Source: Dryomyza anilis
Lineage: Eukaryota; Arthropoda; Insecta; Diptera; Dryomyzidae
Length of the DNA stretch: 64,000 bases
Assembly (NCBI GenBank): GCA_951804985.1
Contig: OX638132.1
Location: 25,582,617-25,646,616, forward strand
Direction of reading: 5' to 3'
This document shows positions 21,481 to 33,210 of the stretch, in pieces (within the stretch, counting starts at the first letter, position 1; every line of letters begins with the position of its first letter). The position numbers and the translations under genes are program-made. The notes under the pieces were generated by a model, which made no database searches, had not been told where the DNA came from, and worked only from the letters and a program-made list of their open reading frames with translations.

Positions 21481-21957
21481 AACGTGTTCGCGTCGGTAAT
21501 AATTTTGTTATTTGTAAATTAAATAAATATATAAATTGTGTTACAAAAAGTACAAATAGTAACAGAGTATAATATAGTGCAGTATATAATTTCTGAAATT
21601 AATGTGCAAAAACCACAAATAAAAATCAGTGTTTCGATTTTCAAACAGAATTTGGCATGTTTTTATACAAAAGCCTCCGTGAATTCCTTGCTTACGCTAT
21701 GTGCTGTACTGAGACCAACTGTAACTGTACCAAATATATAGCGAGCCTGGATCGTCTGTTTTAGCGTCTGCAGGTGTAATTGTGCATTCATTGATGCTGT
21801 CACTTGTACTTCAGTTTTAAGCCAATTATTTATTTATGCATTTAAAAAATTTTATATGAATTTAATTATTATAAATTCCCACTGTGCATGTTTAAAGATT
21901 TTTAATAAAAATTATTAAAAAATAACATTTTATTTTTATTTTAAGTTCAGGATTTCT
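21481..21957. other. Spacer, nothing recognised
   Basis: Moderately AT-rich. A 67-codon frame (21538-21741) has no recognisable domain and is not called. CCCACTGTGCATG near 21879 resembles the unit at 3484. Confidence 0.3.
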
Positions 21958-22290
21958 TTCCAAAAATATTTAAATATATTTCTATGCAAACATACTACTT
22001 TTTGAACTGAAACAACTGATATGTTTCAGTGGAAACATAGTTATATTCAGATCATGTTTTAATTTGAACATATTTATGTTTCGGTTCAAATATTTATTTT
22101 GTTTGGATGTAGTAATTATTAAGTTTCCATTAAAACATACTCCATTTTAAGGGGCAACATTAAAATGTTTCCGGGATATTATAATGTAAGTCAGAGCTCA
22201 TTACAACACTGTTCAAGCCTCAATACAACCCTGTTTACAAATGATTTATCAGTCAATTATATATTATGTTTACATAAAATTCCAACCATA
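21958..22290 (+). mobile_element. Unclassified interspersed element, copy 1
   Basis: Aligned with 56315-56625: CAAACATACT, TATGTTTC..TGGAAA, TTTGTTTGGATGTA, AACATACWCCATTTT, GGGGMAACATTAAAATGTTTCCG, then ATTTATCAG.CAATTATA and TTATGTTTACATAA. The word GGAAACATTTTAATGTTTCC is palindromic. Class unknown. Confidence 0.6.
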
Positions 22291-22436
22291 CATGTTAATG
22301 CCTGCAAAATTATGTTTGGGAGAGCGCTTTTTTTGCAGCGTGTACTATTATTAAAACTAATATTCAATATATTTGTTTTTTTTTATTAAACTGTATCTTC
22401 TCGTTTTGCTGAAATTAATATGTAAACCAACAGAGA

Positions 22437-22500
22437 GAAAGGCGGACAGACATACATTGCAGAATTGCGACTCAAGATGTGATGCTGATCCAAAATGTAC
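22437..22500 (-). mobile_element. Small DINE-1-like relic
   Basis: GGCGGACAGACATACATTG followed by CGACTCAAGATGTGATGCTG corresponds to the polypyrimidine/CTGATCA segment of subfamily B copies. The rest is absent. Confidence 0.4.
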
Positions 22501-22559
22501 ACTGTCAAATTCCCCAAAAAGGAATTCGCATGCTCTAACAAAAGTGATAGGCTTGTTAT

Positions 22560-24206
22560 AAGCTTCCGGATTTCACACAAACCTTCATGTCTCACAAGAG
22601 ACACAAGCCAATCACAATCGCCACTCCAAAAGCATCGTTATATGCCTGTTTGAAATCTGGGAATGACAAATGTGCCAGTCCTGTATCTAGCTTCCTAAAT
22701 TTCAAAGTTATCATTCCGGTCTTCAAACAGTCTAGGTACGAGCTTTGATAGCAGTGTTGAGACAGGCCTGAGTAGCATTGGCTTAAGCCTGTGTCAGTCT
22801 AGTGCCGCGTTAATTCCTACTTGGGTCCTCACGAACTCGTTTTCAGAATTGATAATATATGTGGATGATAGGTGGATGCATTGGGTTTCTCTTTAAGGAA
22901 ATAAGGGCAATTTTAATTCTACGTCATTATTCTAGTAATTTGGTCCAAGACTTTAGCACCACACAGTGGTCTAGGGGCGGAAAGAACCTATTTAAAAAAG
23001 TATGTTTTTTAAATTTTGAAATATACAGTCATAAAGTCAATTAATTGAATCATCTTTTACAAAAATTATGTGCAATTTGGATAATGTTTTCACATATTAT
23101 GCAACTTCTAAACTGTACTAATTCTGAAAATGTAAAACACAAGTTAAATAAATACCCTAATTAAAATAGTAATATTTTAAAAATGATTATATAATTAAGG
23201 TTTTTTTATTCTAAAAGTGGAACGTGTTAGTCATTAAAAAAACATAATTGCAAAAACAAAATGTTAGTTTTTATAGCGGCTAATTTCGCGGAATATTTTG
23301 TTCTTTTTTTTTTAAATATCATATACTATTATAGTTTCAAAAAAAAGTCAATGTCCTTCAAGCTCAAACCTATACCAAAACATATCCTGATATGTTTGCT
23401 AAAACATTTGTTTTTTTGGGTGCAACTTTTTGCAATCTTTTGAGATATTTGCGAATGTACTAAATACGAGAGTACTAAATATTGTTTTCAATAATTCCTT
23501 AATTAATGTTCAAAAATATAACTGATTATGCCAGAAATAAGATAATTATATAAATTAATATAATTCAATATAGTTTGTTGAAAAACTAGGAATTTCTATT
23601 TTTGTTATATATATTTTTCATATTAATAAATCTGTCAATTCTGCCTTTCAATTACATGTAGGGTACTCATAGAACAAGAAAAACTAAAATATATATATAT
23701 ATTCCCTGAAGTATCCAGTTTTCAAAACAATTTTTCATTTTTCAAAATCTTTTTCAGTTCAAGAGTTACATACAAAAAAAACATCGATGCGCTCCTTTTC
23801 CATACACTCAGCCCAATGTGGACCGGCACAATACTGAGACAGGTTGTGCCAATAGTTCTCAGGCCTGTGTCCACATTGTTATCCAAGACTATGTCAAAAA
23901 TTGCTATCTGGAATCCATTGCTATCTGGAATGATAACTATGTTACAAGCCTGTATTTCATGTTTGTACCAAGGCTTGTGTAGGTTGGTACCAAAGTCTTG
24001 ATCCCCAGACTTGAACCAAGGTTTGTGCTTCAGGCTTGAAACAAGACTTGTAAATATACCTGAAGTTTCAGGCTATTGGGAGTAATGTGTCAACAGCAAT
24101 AATTTCGTTAATGTAAAAACTTTTTGCGCAGACAACACCAAAGAGTTTAGTTTATCAAAATTCTTTTTGCCGTTTTAAAAATCGGCAGATGCTGTCTTTT
24201 AACATG
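22560..24206. repeat. Region with diverged repeats around CAGGCCTG words
   Basis: CAGGCCTGTGTC-like words recur at about 22760-22800 and 23815-24060, with CAGTCTTG/AGGCCTATG at 24555-24600, suggesting an old dispersed or inverted repeat. Between them (22900-23810) is AT-rich sequence with no gene. Confidence 0.35.
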
Positions 24207-24396
24207 CACCCAGAAAAAAATTCCATAAAATCCCATTAAAATTGGTCAATAGGACAGTTATTGATTTAATAGTATACAAAAAATAAATCTTTTCATATAA
24301 ACTCAATGGCAATGTCATGGTATTTTCTAATATTTAATGGTATTTTCCTATTAAAATAATAATTAATCCTATTTACTATTTTTAAAAGTAAAAAAC
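24207..24396. mobile_element. Truncated copy of the 217-bp CAC..AGAAAA MITE
   Basis: CACCCAGAAAAAAATTCCAT, AAAATCCCATTAAAATTGGT, CAATAGGACAGTTATTGATT and the following words match the reverse complement of 46764-46980 closely. About 35 terminal bases on the right are missing. Confidence 0.75.
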
Positions 24397-24944
24397 TACG
24401 AACACTTTTTGTGAACTACGATCACCATAGTAAACTTAAATCTACAAAAGTGGAAGTCGGTACACAGGCCTTCTAGACATGAGACGAATAGTTGTCGAGA
24501 GGGAATGACAATTTTGCATCAGCATTTTTTAACTTTTTTAACTGGGTCCATATTGTGTGTCAGTCTTGTGACATTCTTGGTATACCGAGGCCTATGTGGA
24601 GTTGTGGAGTATAACATAGAAAATTTCGCCAGGCTAGTGTCTAATATAAACAATCAAAGTGTGCGTGAATTCCGAAAGTAACGAGTATGTCAGACCCGCG
24701 TCTATCCCGATATTCTGAGGTTTGTCAAAGAAGCTTGTAACAAGCTTTTGTTAATTTTGTTAGAGCATGAGAATTCCTGCCTGGCTAATACGGTTTTTAA
24801 GTAATTCGCCTAAGTTACCTTTCCAATGTTTGGCCAGAAATAGGTTTGTATCTAAGAGTTGATTCAGACAGCTCTTTTTAGACGCACGAATAGAATTAAG
24901 TGAGTCGGAATACATTGAGATGTATGGCGACAGATCTGAGGTTC
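24397..24944. other. Spacer of mixed composition
   Basis: Not clearly repetitive and probably includes more decayed LINE sequence upstream of the recognisable part, but I could not align it. Confidence 0.3.
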
Positions 24945-25960
24945 AAACATTTTTCAGAAGTTAGAATGTCTGATCGAAGCTTTTGAAGACCGGAGTTTCT
25001 TCCTGTAGGGGCGAGAACGGGAATATATTAAGAGATGTCCGGAGTACATTGAGTTTATTAAGGGAGGATTTTTATCCATTGCTTTCTGGCGACGACGACA
25101 ATAATTTTTCCGATAGAGAAGATCGTCCGACAATCCCAGTGACTGACAACGATGTTGACAATGGTGAGACAATGGTGAGATCTGCTCAATCATATCTAGG
25201 CTATAGAACAATAAATCTGCCGGCTGATATGTTTAAGACCGGTGCCAATGAGCTTAGCTCAACAGCAGAATATGATCAGAAACAGCAATTCCTTACGGTA
25301 CCCACAACTCGCGCAAACTACCGTGGGATTAGTATTTTTATTACCAAGTTCATATGTGGAGCATAGGGCCACAACAAAATTTTTTCAATCACTTCTTCTT
25401 AATGTTAAAATTTTTATTTCATTTCACGTTATATGCGCCATCTTTAGTTCGTCTTGAATTTGTCCTCTCCATGTTTGAGCTTGAGGTTGGTCAGAAACCT
25501 CCGATCAGATCTCCAAATCTGTCACCATGCATCGCAATGTTTCCCGACTTACTTAATTCTATTCTATTGGCAATAGTTCCTTGAGGCTTCCACAATGTAT
25601 GTGGGATAAGCCTCTTCAATATTGGGTTAAGGTACTATCGAGCGTATTATCTGAAAGGCTGAAGCCCATCGTCAAAAGACTGATTGGACCTTACTAGTGT
25701 GGCTTCTGGCGTGGCAATAGACCACCATAGACCAGATTTTTACATTACACCAAATCCTGGAAGAGAACAAAAAGACCGATAGACCGACACACAACACATT
25801 TTCGTCGACTACAAAGCTGCCTTCGACAGCCCGATAAGGAGCATATAAGACCAGTCTGAGTTCGGTATACCTGCGAAACTTATACGGCTTTGCAGAATGA
25901 GACTGAGCAACACAGGGAGAATATGCTTGTCTTTCAATGCATATCAATAAAAAAATTGGA
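24945..25960 (+). pseudogene. Non-LTR (LINE) retrotransposon reverse-transcriptase relic
   Basis: Translated pieces in order match the widespread insect LINE polymerase type. Before the polymerase domain: KTGVSSCRGENGN, LLSGDDDN.FSDRED, PADMFKTGANEL. Then NYRGIS (25318-25335). After about 290 bp of unrelated sequence: VLSERLKPIVKRLIGPY, a stop, CGFWRGN, DQIFTLHQILEE, a shifted FVDYKAAFDSPIR containing the first catalytic-aspartate region, and SEFGIPAKLIRLCRM. There are several in-frame stops, at least two frameshifts, a missing segment before NYRGIS and the insertion after it, so it is dead. Upstream endonuclease and downstream catalytic motifs were not found. The clade is left open. Confidence 0.85.
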
Positions 25961-26485
25961 TTTGGAATGAAGTAAGTAGAAATCCAAAAACAAAACATCT
26001 AAAATAAAAATATAAGATTTAATTAAAGTGATTCCAAAGATCTTCAAAGTTAAAATTTTAAATATATAAAGGAAATATATTATTATTACGTATTCCACTT
26101 CGCTATTATTGATTTCAGAGGCTTCATTTGATTGGACTAGGCATGTGTTTAATTTAGATTATTTCCAATCTCAGGTTCATTATTCTCGTCATGTGATTGT
26201 AATTGTTTATCATACGGTTTGGGTGGCTCCAGATTAACAGATAATCAACAAATTTAAATTCTTTGACAAGACCTGTAACAGCAACAACAACAGCAACTAT
26301 AAAAACAACAAAGAAATTGTCAATTGAAAATCCCACACAGGGTGTGTGTTAAGTAAAGCGCACAACCAGCAACATACAGCGACACCAGTCGCATCAACAA
26401 CAGTCGCAGCTGATCGCAGCCAACGATAACGAGCAGTTGCTGATAATCTAATTGTTGAAATTGTTGCATCAACAAATGCAAAAAC
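25961..26485. other. AT-rich spacer with a small CAACAGCAAC island
   Basis: 26270-26480 carries CAACAACAGCAAC and CAGTCGCAGCTGATCGCAG words. No ORF is credible. Confidence 0.35.
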
Positions 26486-27214
26486 TACACACAAAGAAAA
26501 ACAAAATAAACAACCAATCAATTCTTTTTAAAATTAAATTCTATAATTTGGTACATGGAATTTTCTAATTCGGTTGTCTCAGCCAAGATTATCTCAGATA
26601 CTTTAACTTATTATAGCACGAATAGAAATGTTCCCATAAATCATGTTTTATACGTATAAATTTTGCAAAAATTAATCAGCCAAGAATAAGTAATCATAAT
26701 AATTTAATTTTTATTCAAAATATGTGATCATAGTAAAATTCAATTATTATGATAAATTGAATAAAATTATGCGTATGTTTATTCATGTTTTATGTATAAT
26801 ATATTCATAAGTCAAGAGTAATTGGTATAGGTTCTGGAATACTTTTTATGATTTATTATTCATAATTTATGATTAAAATGTTATTTATGGTGCCAAATAT
26901 CCGTAGCCAAATAACATTAGCGTGCAGATGGCAAAACAAATTTGAAAATATAATAAGGATGGACAAGGAAACTTAGGAAGGAAAAGAACATTAAAGAAAA
27001 CAATGGAAAAATACATCACTTCAATTAAATTTCACATTTATTTTCAAACGATTTATTTTTCACTTTATTCACTCACTTAAATGTTCATTGGACATATGAA
27101 ACATAAGTGATAGTAATTTCGCCAGTTATGATTAATGATAAAATTAGTAAAAGTTGTGAATACTATTCATAATAAATAAGTACATAGTGATTTACAGTTT
27201 TTATTTCAATTTTT

Positions 27215-28580
27215 TTGGTCCGTCTGTCTGTCGGTCTGTCTGTTTGTTCCAGCATCACGTCTAAACCACTGAACCAATTTAACTGAAATATTGTACCAGG
27301 ATACTATGGAGACCGGAGGGTGTCATAGGCTATATATGGACGGGATTGGATTGGATAAAGGGACGTGGCACCTCCCATACAACATAAACTTTCAAAACGA
27401 CATAATGCGGCACACACTCAAGCTAAGAAAAAGAAACAAAAAAAAACTCAAATACAAAAGCATAAACACATACAAAAGAAGATCATAAATCAAACACAAA
27501 AGCAAAAATCAAATACAAAAGCAAAAGCCGGAACTAAAGCAATCACAGAAAAATATTAAACAAAACAAAACTTATGATGGTAATACAAAAACAAAGTCAA
27601 ATAACAAAAGCAGAACCACAAAAACAAAAGCAAAACACAAAAGCAAAAACACAAAACAAAAACAAAAGCAAAAACAAAAACACAAAATCAAAATCAAAAG
27701 CAAATCGCAAAAACTAAAGCAAAGTAAAGACACAAAAACAAAAGCAAATATACAAAATCAAAATTAAAAAGACAAAAGCAAAACATAAAAGTAAAAACAC
27801 AAAAACAAAACACAAAAGCAAAAACACAAACAAAAAAAAACACAAATATATAAGCAAAACACGAAAACAAGAGCAAAAACACAAAAATAAAAGCAAAACA
27901 CAAAAACAAAAGCTAAAACACAAAAACAAAAAAAAAACACAATAGCAAAACACAAAGGCAAAAAATAAAGCAAAAAACAAAAGCAAAGACACAAAATCAA
28001 AAGCAAATCGCAAAAACTAAAGCAAAGCAAAGACACAAAAACAAAAGCAAATACACAAAATCAAAATTAAAAAGACAAAAGCAAAACACAAAAGCAAAAA
28101 CACAAAAGCAAAACACAAAAACAAAACACAAAAATATAAGCAAAACACAAAAACAAGAGCAAAAACACCTAAATAAAAGCAAAACACAAAAACAAAAGCA
28201 AAAACACAAAAACAAAAGAAAAAAACACAATAGCAAAACACAAAGGCAAAAACTAAAGCAAAAAACAAAAGCAAAGAGACAAAATCAAAAGCAAATCGCA
28301 AAAACTAAAGCAAAGACACAAAACAAAAGCAAATACACAAAATAAAAATTAAAAAGACAAAAGCAAAACACAAAAGCAAAAACACAAAAACAAAACGCAA
28401 AAGCAAAAACAGGAAAACAAAACACAAAAATAAAAGCAAAACACTAAAACAAAACCAAAGACACAAAATCAAAAATACAAAAGCAAAACGAAAAAAAACT
28501 ATGTTATTTTTATTATTAAAGTCACTCCATATCGTTGCATTCACAAAATCCTTGCACGTGTCGTGCACGGGTCCAGCTAG
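27215..28580 (+). mobile_element. Non-autonomous Helitron, copy 2, with long A-rich filler
   Basis: The conserved 5' part (GGTCCGTCTGTCTGTCGG, GTTCCAGCATCACGTCT, ACCAGGATACTATGGAGACC, TCATAGGCTATATATGG) and the 3' end (CACTCCATATCGTTGCATTC, a hairpin GCACGTGTCGTGC, then ACGGGTCCAG and CTAG|T) match copies 1 and 3 in inverse orientation. The middle ~1.07 kb is a nearly T-free AAAACACAAAAGC array instead of the 15-bp array. The extreme 5' TCTATATA terminus is not preserved. Confidence 0.75.
27420..28495. repeat. Nearly T-free (CAAAAGCAAAACA) low-complexity tract
   Basis: About 1.07 kb of irregular AAAACACAAAAGC and AAAACAAAAGC words, with very few T residues on the plus strand. At least two long sub-blocks (about 27690-27960 and 27990-28260) are near-duplicates of each other, starting near AAAGCAAATCGCAAAAACTA. 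The minus-strand frames (phenylalanine-, valine- and cysteine-rich) are artefacts of this tract. Confidence 0.9.
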
Positions 28581-28967
28581 TCATGAATATAACTCATAAA
28601 TATGAAAATAAGATAAAAATGATTTATAAACGTCTTATTCATTAATCATCAGTAAACAATTTTCCCCGTGAGTCAATACTACAATTTGAAACATATTTAA
28701 CAGTTAATTGAACCGAATGAGTATATCGACTAATTTAGCGATATTGTTCTAGATAGTTATAAAATTATCGAAAACCATATCATTTTCGAATCAATTACTG
28801 TTTATCGAAAACAATAATTTTGAGCTATAAATAATATCGATTTCATATCGTTTGGTTTACTCAGTTATAGCTACAAATTTTTATTCATTATTTACGATGA
28901 CCGTAATGAAATTCATTTGGTTGTCACAACCGTTTTTTGTATTTTTTGACGTTTTTTTTTTTGTGTA

Positions 28968-30149
28968 CAATGCCAAGAACAAGTGAAACAACGAGTGCGC
29001 CTCTAATGAAAATTAAGCTGGGAAGATGTGGCCAAAAGGAGTTGCACCAACAACAACAATAGCAACAACAATAACATTGCTTTCTGTCGCTGCAGTTGGT
29101 GGTCGCACTTATGATGGGTACGAGCAGATATTTCAATATGTATGGCAGTCTATATGTCCGTCTGTCCCACCTATATCTTTCCGTCTGTCTGTCTGTCCCA
29201 TTATCTGTCTGCTGTTTGCTCTGTTTTGTCATTGATTTCGCTTTCGATCAGATATAAAGCGCTCTGTTTATTTTTTTTTGTTGCTGTTAAAATTGTCTGC
29301 TGTTCTTTAGACATTGCTGCTGCTATTGTTGTTGCTGCTGTTGACGATGACAATGTAGTTGATGGCGGCAGCGGCGTCATCATCATCATTATTGCCGTCA
29401 TCGTAGTCGTTGTTGTCGCTGCCAATGATGGAAATCGCATTTTTTCAGCTTAATTAAAAGTTGCGTTTTTAAGCCTCTTTTCTTGCAGCTGATTTCAAAG
29501 TGTTGATACGCGTTTAAGCGCTCTACAAATTAAAAGTAAATATAAAAAATCTTTAACAAGTATCTAAACCAAATTCGCATTAAAAAAAACAGGAAAAACA
29601 AAAATTACGCAAAATATGCGGCCACAAGTTTGTGTCTTAAGTCTTTTGTTGTGAGATTTTGTAAATTATTTTTAATAATATTTCCGCATTTTTTTCGTTA
29701 TTCAATAATAACCTCAATTTTTTCTATATTTTTCAAATTTCCATTATTTATTTAATGCATTTATTTGATTACATAATGCCGGTTGCATTGATGTTAAAAG
29801 CTAGGTCTTCCTGACTATTTTCCCAGCGGCTTCAAACTATAAAATGCAACCAGACAATGACAACAACATCAACAAATGTTGCAAAAAAAAACATATTGTT
29901 GTGAATCATTTTGATCAAACTGTGAGAAATGCTGACGCTAATAATCAACAAACAATTTAATAAAAATAGCAACAATTTAAGAAAAATAAATAATTTTCTG
30001 AAAAAAAATTTAAATACTTAAAAATTATAACATCCCTATAAACCATTTGAAGATTTATAAAGTTTTATAGTCTATCTAAAAATTATAATATTCGATTTCT
30101 CCATATTCAAATCAAAATTCTAAAAAAAAAAATTCAATAATAATTCGAT
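28968..30149. other. Triplet-rich island followed by AT-rich DNA
   Basis: 28975-29500 contains CAACAACAATAGCAAC, GCTGCTGTTGACGATG, GTCATCATCATCATC and repeated GTCTGTC words. Overlapping frames on both strands are low complexity. 29500-30149 is AT-rich with nothing recognised. Confidence 0.35.
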
Positions 30150-30475
30150 ATAAAGGGTTTTTCGCTACAAAAGTAGAGCGTCAGGGACAGCAAAGGACGC
30201 GATATTTCTTGCCGCTCTTTTGACATTTCTCTTCAGTAAGGTTTGCCATTTCATTTCGAATTCGAATTTCGGTAGTAAATTTTAATAATTTTAACTCGTT
30301 GTTGGCTCGTATATCTTTTCATCGTGAAATGGCAAACCTTACTGAAGAGATATGTCAAAAGAGCGGCTAGAAATATGGCGTCGTGTGTTATCCCTGTCGC
30401 TTTACTTTTGTAGCGTCCCTGTTGAAAAACCCTTGAAAAAAACTTATGTAGCGCTCTTATTGAAAAACACTTTAT
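30150..30475. mobile_element. Foldback MITE with about 100-bp inverted repeats
   Basis: The left arm (TATAAAGGGTTTTTCGCTAC onward) and the right arm (ending GTCCCTGTTGAAAAACCCTT) pair over about 100 bases, including GCCGCTCTTTTGACAT and CTCTTCAGTAAGGTTTGCCA. The right terminus is duplicated (GAAAAACCCTT then GAAAAACACTTTATA). Spacer of about 78 bp. TA-rich flanks; target duplication uncertain. Confidence 0.75.
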
Positions 30476-30662
30476 ATATCTCAATTTTGTTTTATATAAA
30501 TTTAAAAATTTGAGAAAAGCAATTAATTTTTAAAAAAGTCCTATAATTTTCGTATCGTTATAGAAGATCGAAAACGATAATTTCGGCCTTACCACGTCAA
30601 ACCTGGCGATTTTCGACAAAAAATGACTGACATATTCTGTGAGAAAAATATTTGACAAGTAT

Positions 30663-31429
30663 TTTTTATACCCTACACCTATGAGGTACAGGGTATATTA
30701 ACTTTGTGCATATATTGTAACGCCCCTTAGGAGGCGTGTCCGGTATGGAAAAGTATATATATTCTTGATCAGCATCACTACTCGAGTCCGTTTAGCCATG
30801 TCCGTCTGTCTGTCTGTCCGTCTTGCTGTCTTGCTGTCTTGCTGTCCGAATACAGAATAACTTGAGAAATACTGATCAGAATACGATGAAATTTCGTCTC
30901 AATATATTTTAGCCAAAAGTAGGAACCGAGTTTGAAAATGAGCCAAATCGGTCAACGGACACGCCCACCTCCCATACAAGTCAATTTTATATAATTCTTT
31001 CGAGACTAATAACTCGAAATGTATTCAATGTTTAGTTATAAAATTTAAAAGGTATTGTTAGAATTCACCTAAAAATATGTGGTCCAAAAATGGGCGTGAT
31101 CCGCCCACTTTTTTTTTCATTATTTCCCGGGTTTTCATAGTGGAAATTTGATCCGTAAATTATTAAAATCAAATCTATGAAATATTTGCCTTTCAAAATT
31201 TTAAATATAGGCGTGGTCCGCCCAATTACATTTTTCAATTTTTTTTTTAGTTTTTTATACTTTATATAATTTATTAATTTATGGGGATATAAGACGTAAA
31301 TTTCTGATATATGAATAATATTCTGAGGGTTAATATCCACACCAAAGGTGTAGGGCCCGACCGACTATAAAAATCCGCCCCATGTGACCGAACTTACCCA
31401 TGTGACCTAACTTTCCCAACTCGTTTTTT
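30663..31429 (+). mobile_element. DINE-1-like Helentron-derived element, subfamily B
   Basis: Starts TTTTTATACCCTACACCTAT, followed by AGTATATATATTCTTGATCA, CTCGAGTCCGTTTAGCCATG and a GTCTGTC/TTGCTGTC run, which is the INE-1 head order. Interior words CACGCCCACCTCCCATACAA and GGCGTGATCCGCCCACTTT. The 3' part has hairpin-type CGGTCGGGCCCGAC words (here GGGCCCGACCGAC) and ends TTTCCCAACTCGTTTTTT. Non-coding. Confidence 0.8.
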
Positions 31430-32660
31430 ATTAAAAGAATGATTTTATCTGGCAGTTCTTTATAAATTGAAAAATTTCGTCGATATTTAACATTTTGTAT
31501 TTAGTAAAACTACTGTACCATGTGAACCATATGTTCAATATTTAAATTAATTAGGTCTCATTTGAAATTAGGTCTCATACATTGCTCTTTCTAATGGTTT
31601 ACTCTTTTTTAAAAGCTCTAATACAAACATAATAAGAAATGATGGTCCGAAAGTTTTAGAACCGATTTTGGTGGTCAGCACATAATTTATTTTTTATTTT
31701 TTTTTCACCATCACAAAACTGCATCAATAATGCACCAACACTGAAAAATTTAGAGTGGGACCTCAACGCTTATTATTTTAAAACTTTGTTTTTCTAAATT
31801 TTTTTTTTATTTTCAGACGTTTGAACGGCATCAATATATTAAAATTACCCTACATTATAAGTTTGCATATTTAATATTACAATATTTGAAAAATAGCTTT
31901 TTAAATATTTAGATCAATAATATGATGTTGTACCATAAATTTTATAATGTATTCTTTTAATTACAATAAGCAAGACCTATTAGTATTCAATGATACGCAT
32001 TATTCATTATATGGTATAGTCGAATTACATTTTCCTAATAATTTCTTAAAACAAAAATGTATTTTAGTTATTTTATTGTATCATTTATTTTATTTAAATG
32101 TCGTAATTGAAATTTACTTTTCTCAATTCAAAAAGAAACTTATCGTTGCAAGAGGTTATAACACGCTTAATGAGTGCTTTAGTTTACAATACTTGAGTCC
32201 GTTGCCATAATAGAAGTTCGGTGTATTGTCTGTAATAAATACATAACGAACATGTTTTTATACGTGTTGATGTTTTTATGCCACGTTTATTATTATAGGA
32301 GGAAACCATTAAAACAATAGTATTTATTCTATTAAAAATAATAATATTGAAATATTTAAATTTATGGTACTGAATTTTTCAAATACTTGCAAATTAATTT
32401 GAAAACTTTTGTTTAAAAAGAAATAAACTATTAATACATAAACCATGACATCAATGGTCGTACCATTAAGTACTTAATGGGATATTTTCTATTGAGTGTC
32501 TGTTTGTTAATTTCAGAACATGAAATGGAATTATCATAGCTACTTCAGAACAAGAACTAGAACCATTATTATCTTAAGTAGAACCGTTATTATGAATGTC
32601 AAAAAACAAACCAAGCAATCATATTTTTTTACATACTTATATTTTTTTTTATTTTCAGAC
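31430..32660. other. AT-rich spacer, nothing recognised
   Basis: An 87-codon frame at 31947-32210 is compositionally AT-driven and has no recognisable domain. No repeats were recognised. Confidence 0.35.
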
Positions 32661-33210
32661 TAAAAACGAAAGTGCGTAGTGCGAAATGACGTAATACAAA
32701 AGTACGTAGTATGAAAGTATGTAGTACGAAAGAACGTAGTACGAAAGTACGTAGTACAAAAGTACGTAGTACGAAAGTACGTAGTACGAAAGTACATACT
32801 ACGAAAGTACGTACTACGAAAGTACGTAGTACGAAAGTACGTAGTACGAAAGTACGTAGTACGAAAGTACGTAGTACGAAAGTACGTAGTACGATAGTAC
32901 GAAAGTATGTAGTACGAAAGTACGTAGTACGCAAGTACGTAGTACGAAAGTACGTAGTACGAAAGTACGGAGTACGAAAGTACGTAGTACGAAAGTACGT
33001 AGTACGAAAGTACGTAGTACGAAAGTACATAGTACGAAAGTATGTAGTACGAAAGTACGTAGTACAAAAGTACGAAGTACAAAAGTACGAATGTATATAC
33101 TACGAAAGTATATACTAAGAAAGTACGAAACTACGTAGTACGAAAATACATAGTACGAAAGTACGTAGTACGAAAGTAAATAATAATTCGTAGTGCGAAA
33201 GAACGTAGTT
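32661..33210. repeat. 15-bp minisatellite (AGTACGTAGTACGAA)
   Basis: About 35 tandem units of AGTACGTAGTACGAA with point variants. The unit contains palindromes (TACGTA, GTAC). As 15 is a multiple of three, long frames open on both strands with pentapeptide repeats (for example RSTKV); these are not genes. The array abuts a subfamily B DINE copy at 33211. Confidence 0.95.

Larger units (their letters stand above)
26488..28965. mobile_element. TA|CAC element hosting a Helitron
   Basis: The left end CACACAAAGAAAAAC (preceded by TA) and the reverse complement of the right end CACAAAAAAAAAAACG (followed by TA) are imperfect inverted repeats. Inside both ends lie CGGTTGTCTCAGCC and CGGTTGTGACAACC. 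The body outside the Helitron is rich in TTCATAATTTATGATT-like inverted words, on both sides of 27215-28580, consistent with one older element split by the insertion. Confidence 0.5.

Noticed and set aside
27694..28568. Several hydrophobic phenylalanine/cysteine/valine-rich frames that look like membrane proteins
   Set aside because: They are the reverse translation of an AAAACACAAAAGC low-complexity tract and overlap one another in several frames.
32629..33118. Three long open frames (133-140 codons) over one locus, both strands
   Set aside because: Produced by a 15-bp tandem repeat with no stop in any of these frames; pentapeptide repeats only, no independent coding evidence.
32661..33210. 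CRISPR array
   Set aside because: Units are contiguous 15-mers without unique spacers, and the DNA is eukaryotic.
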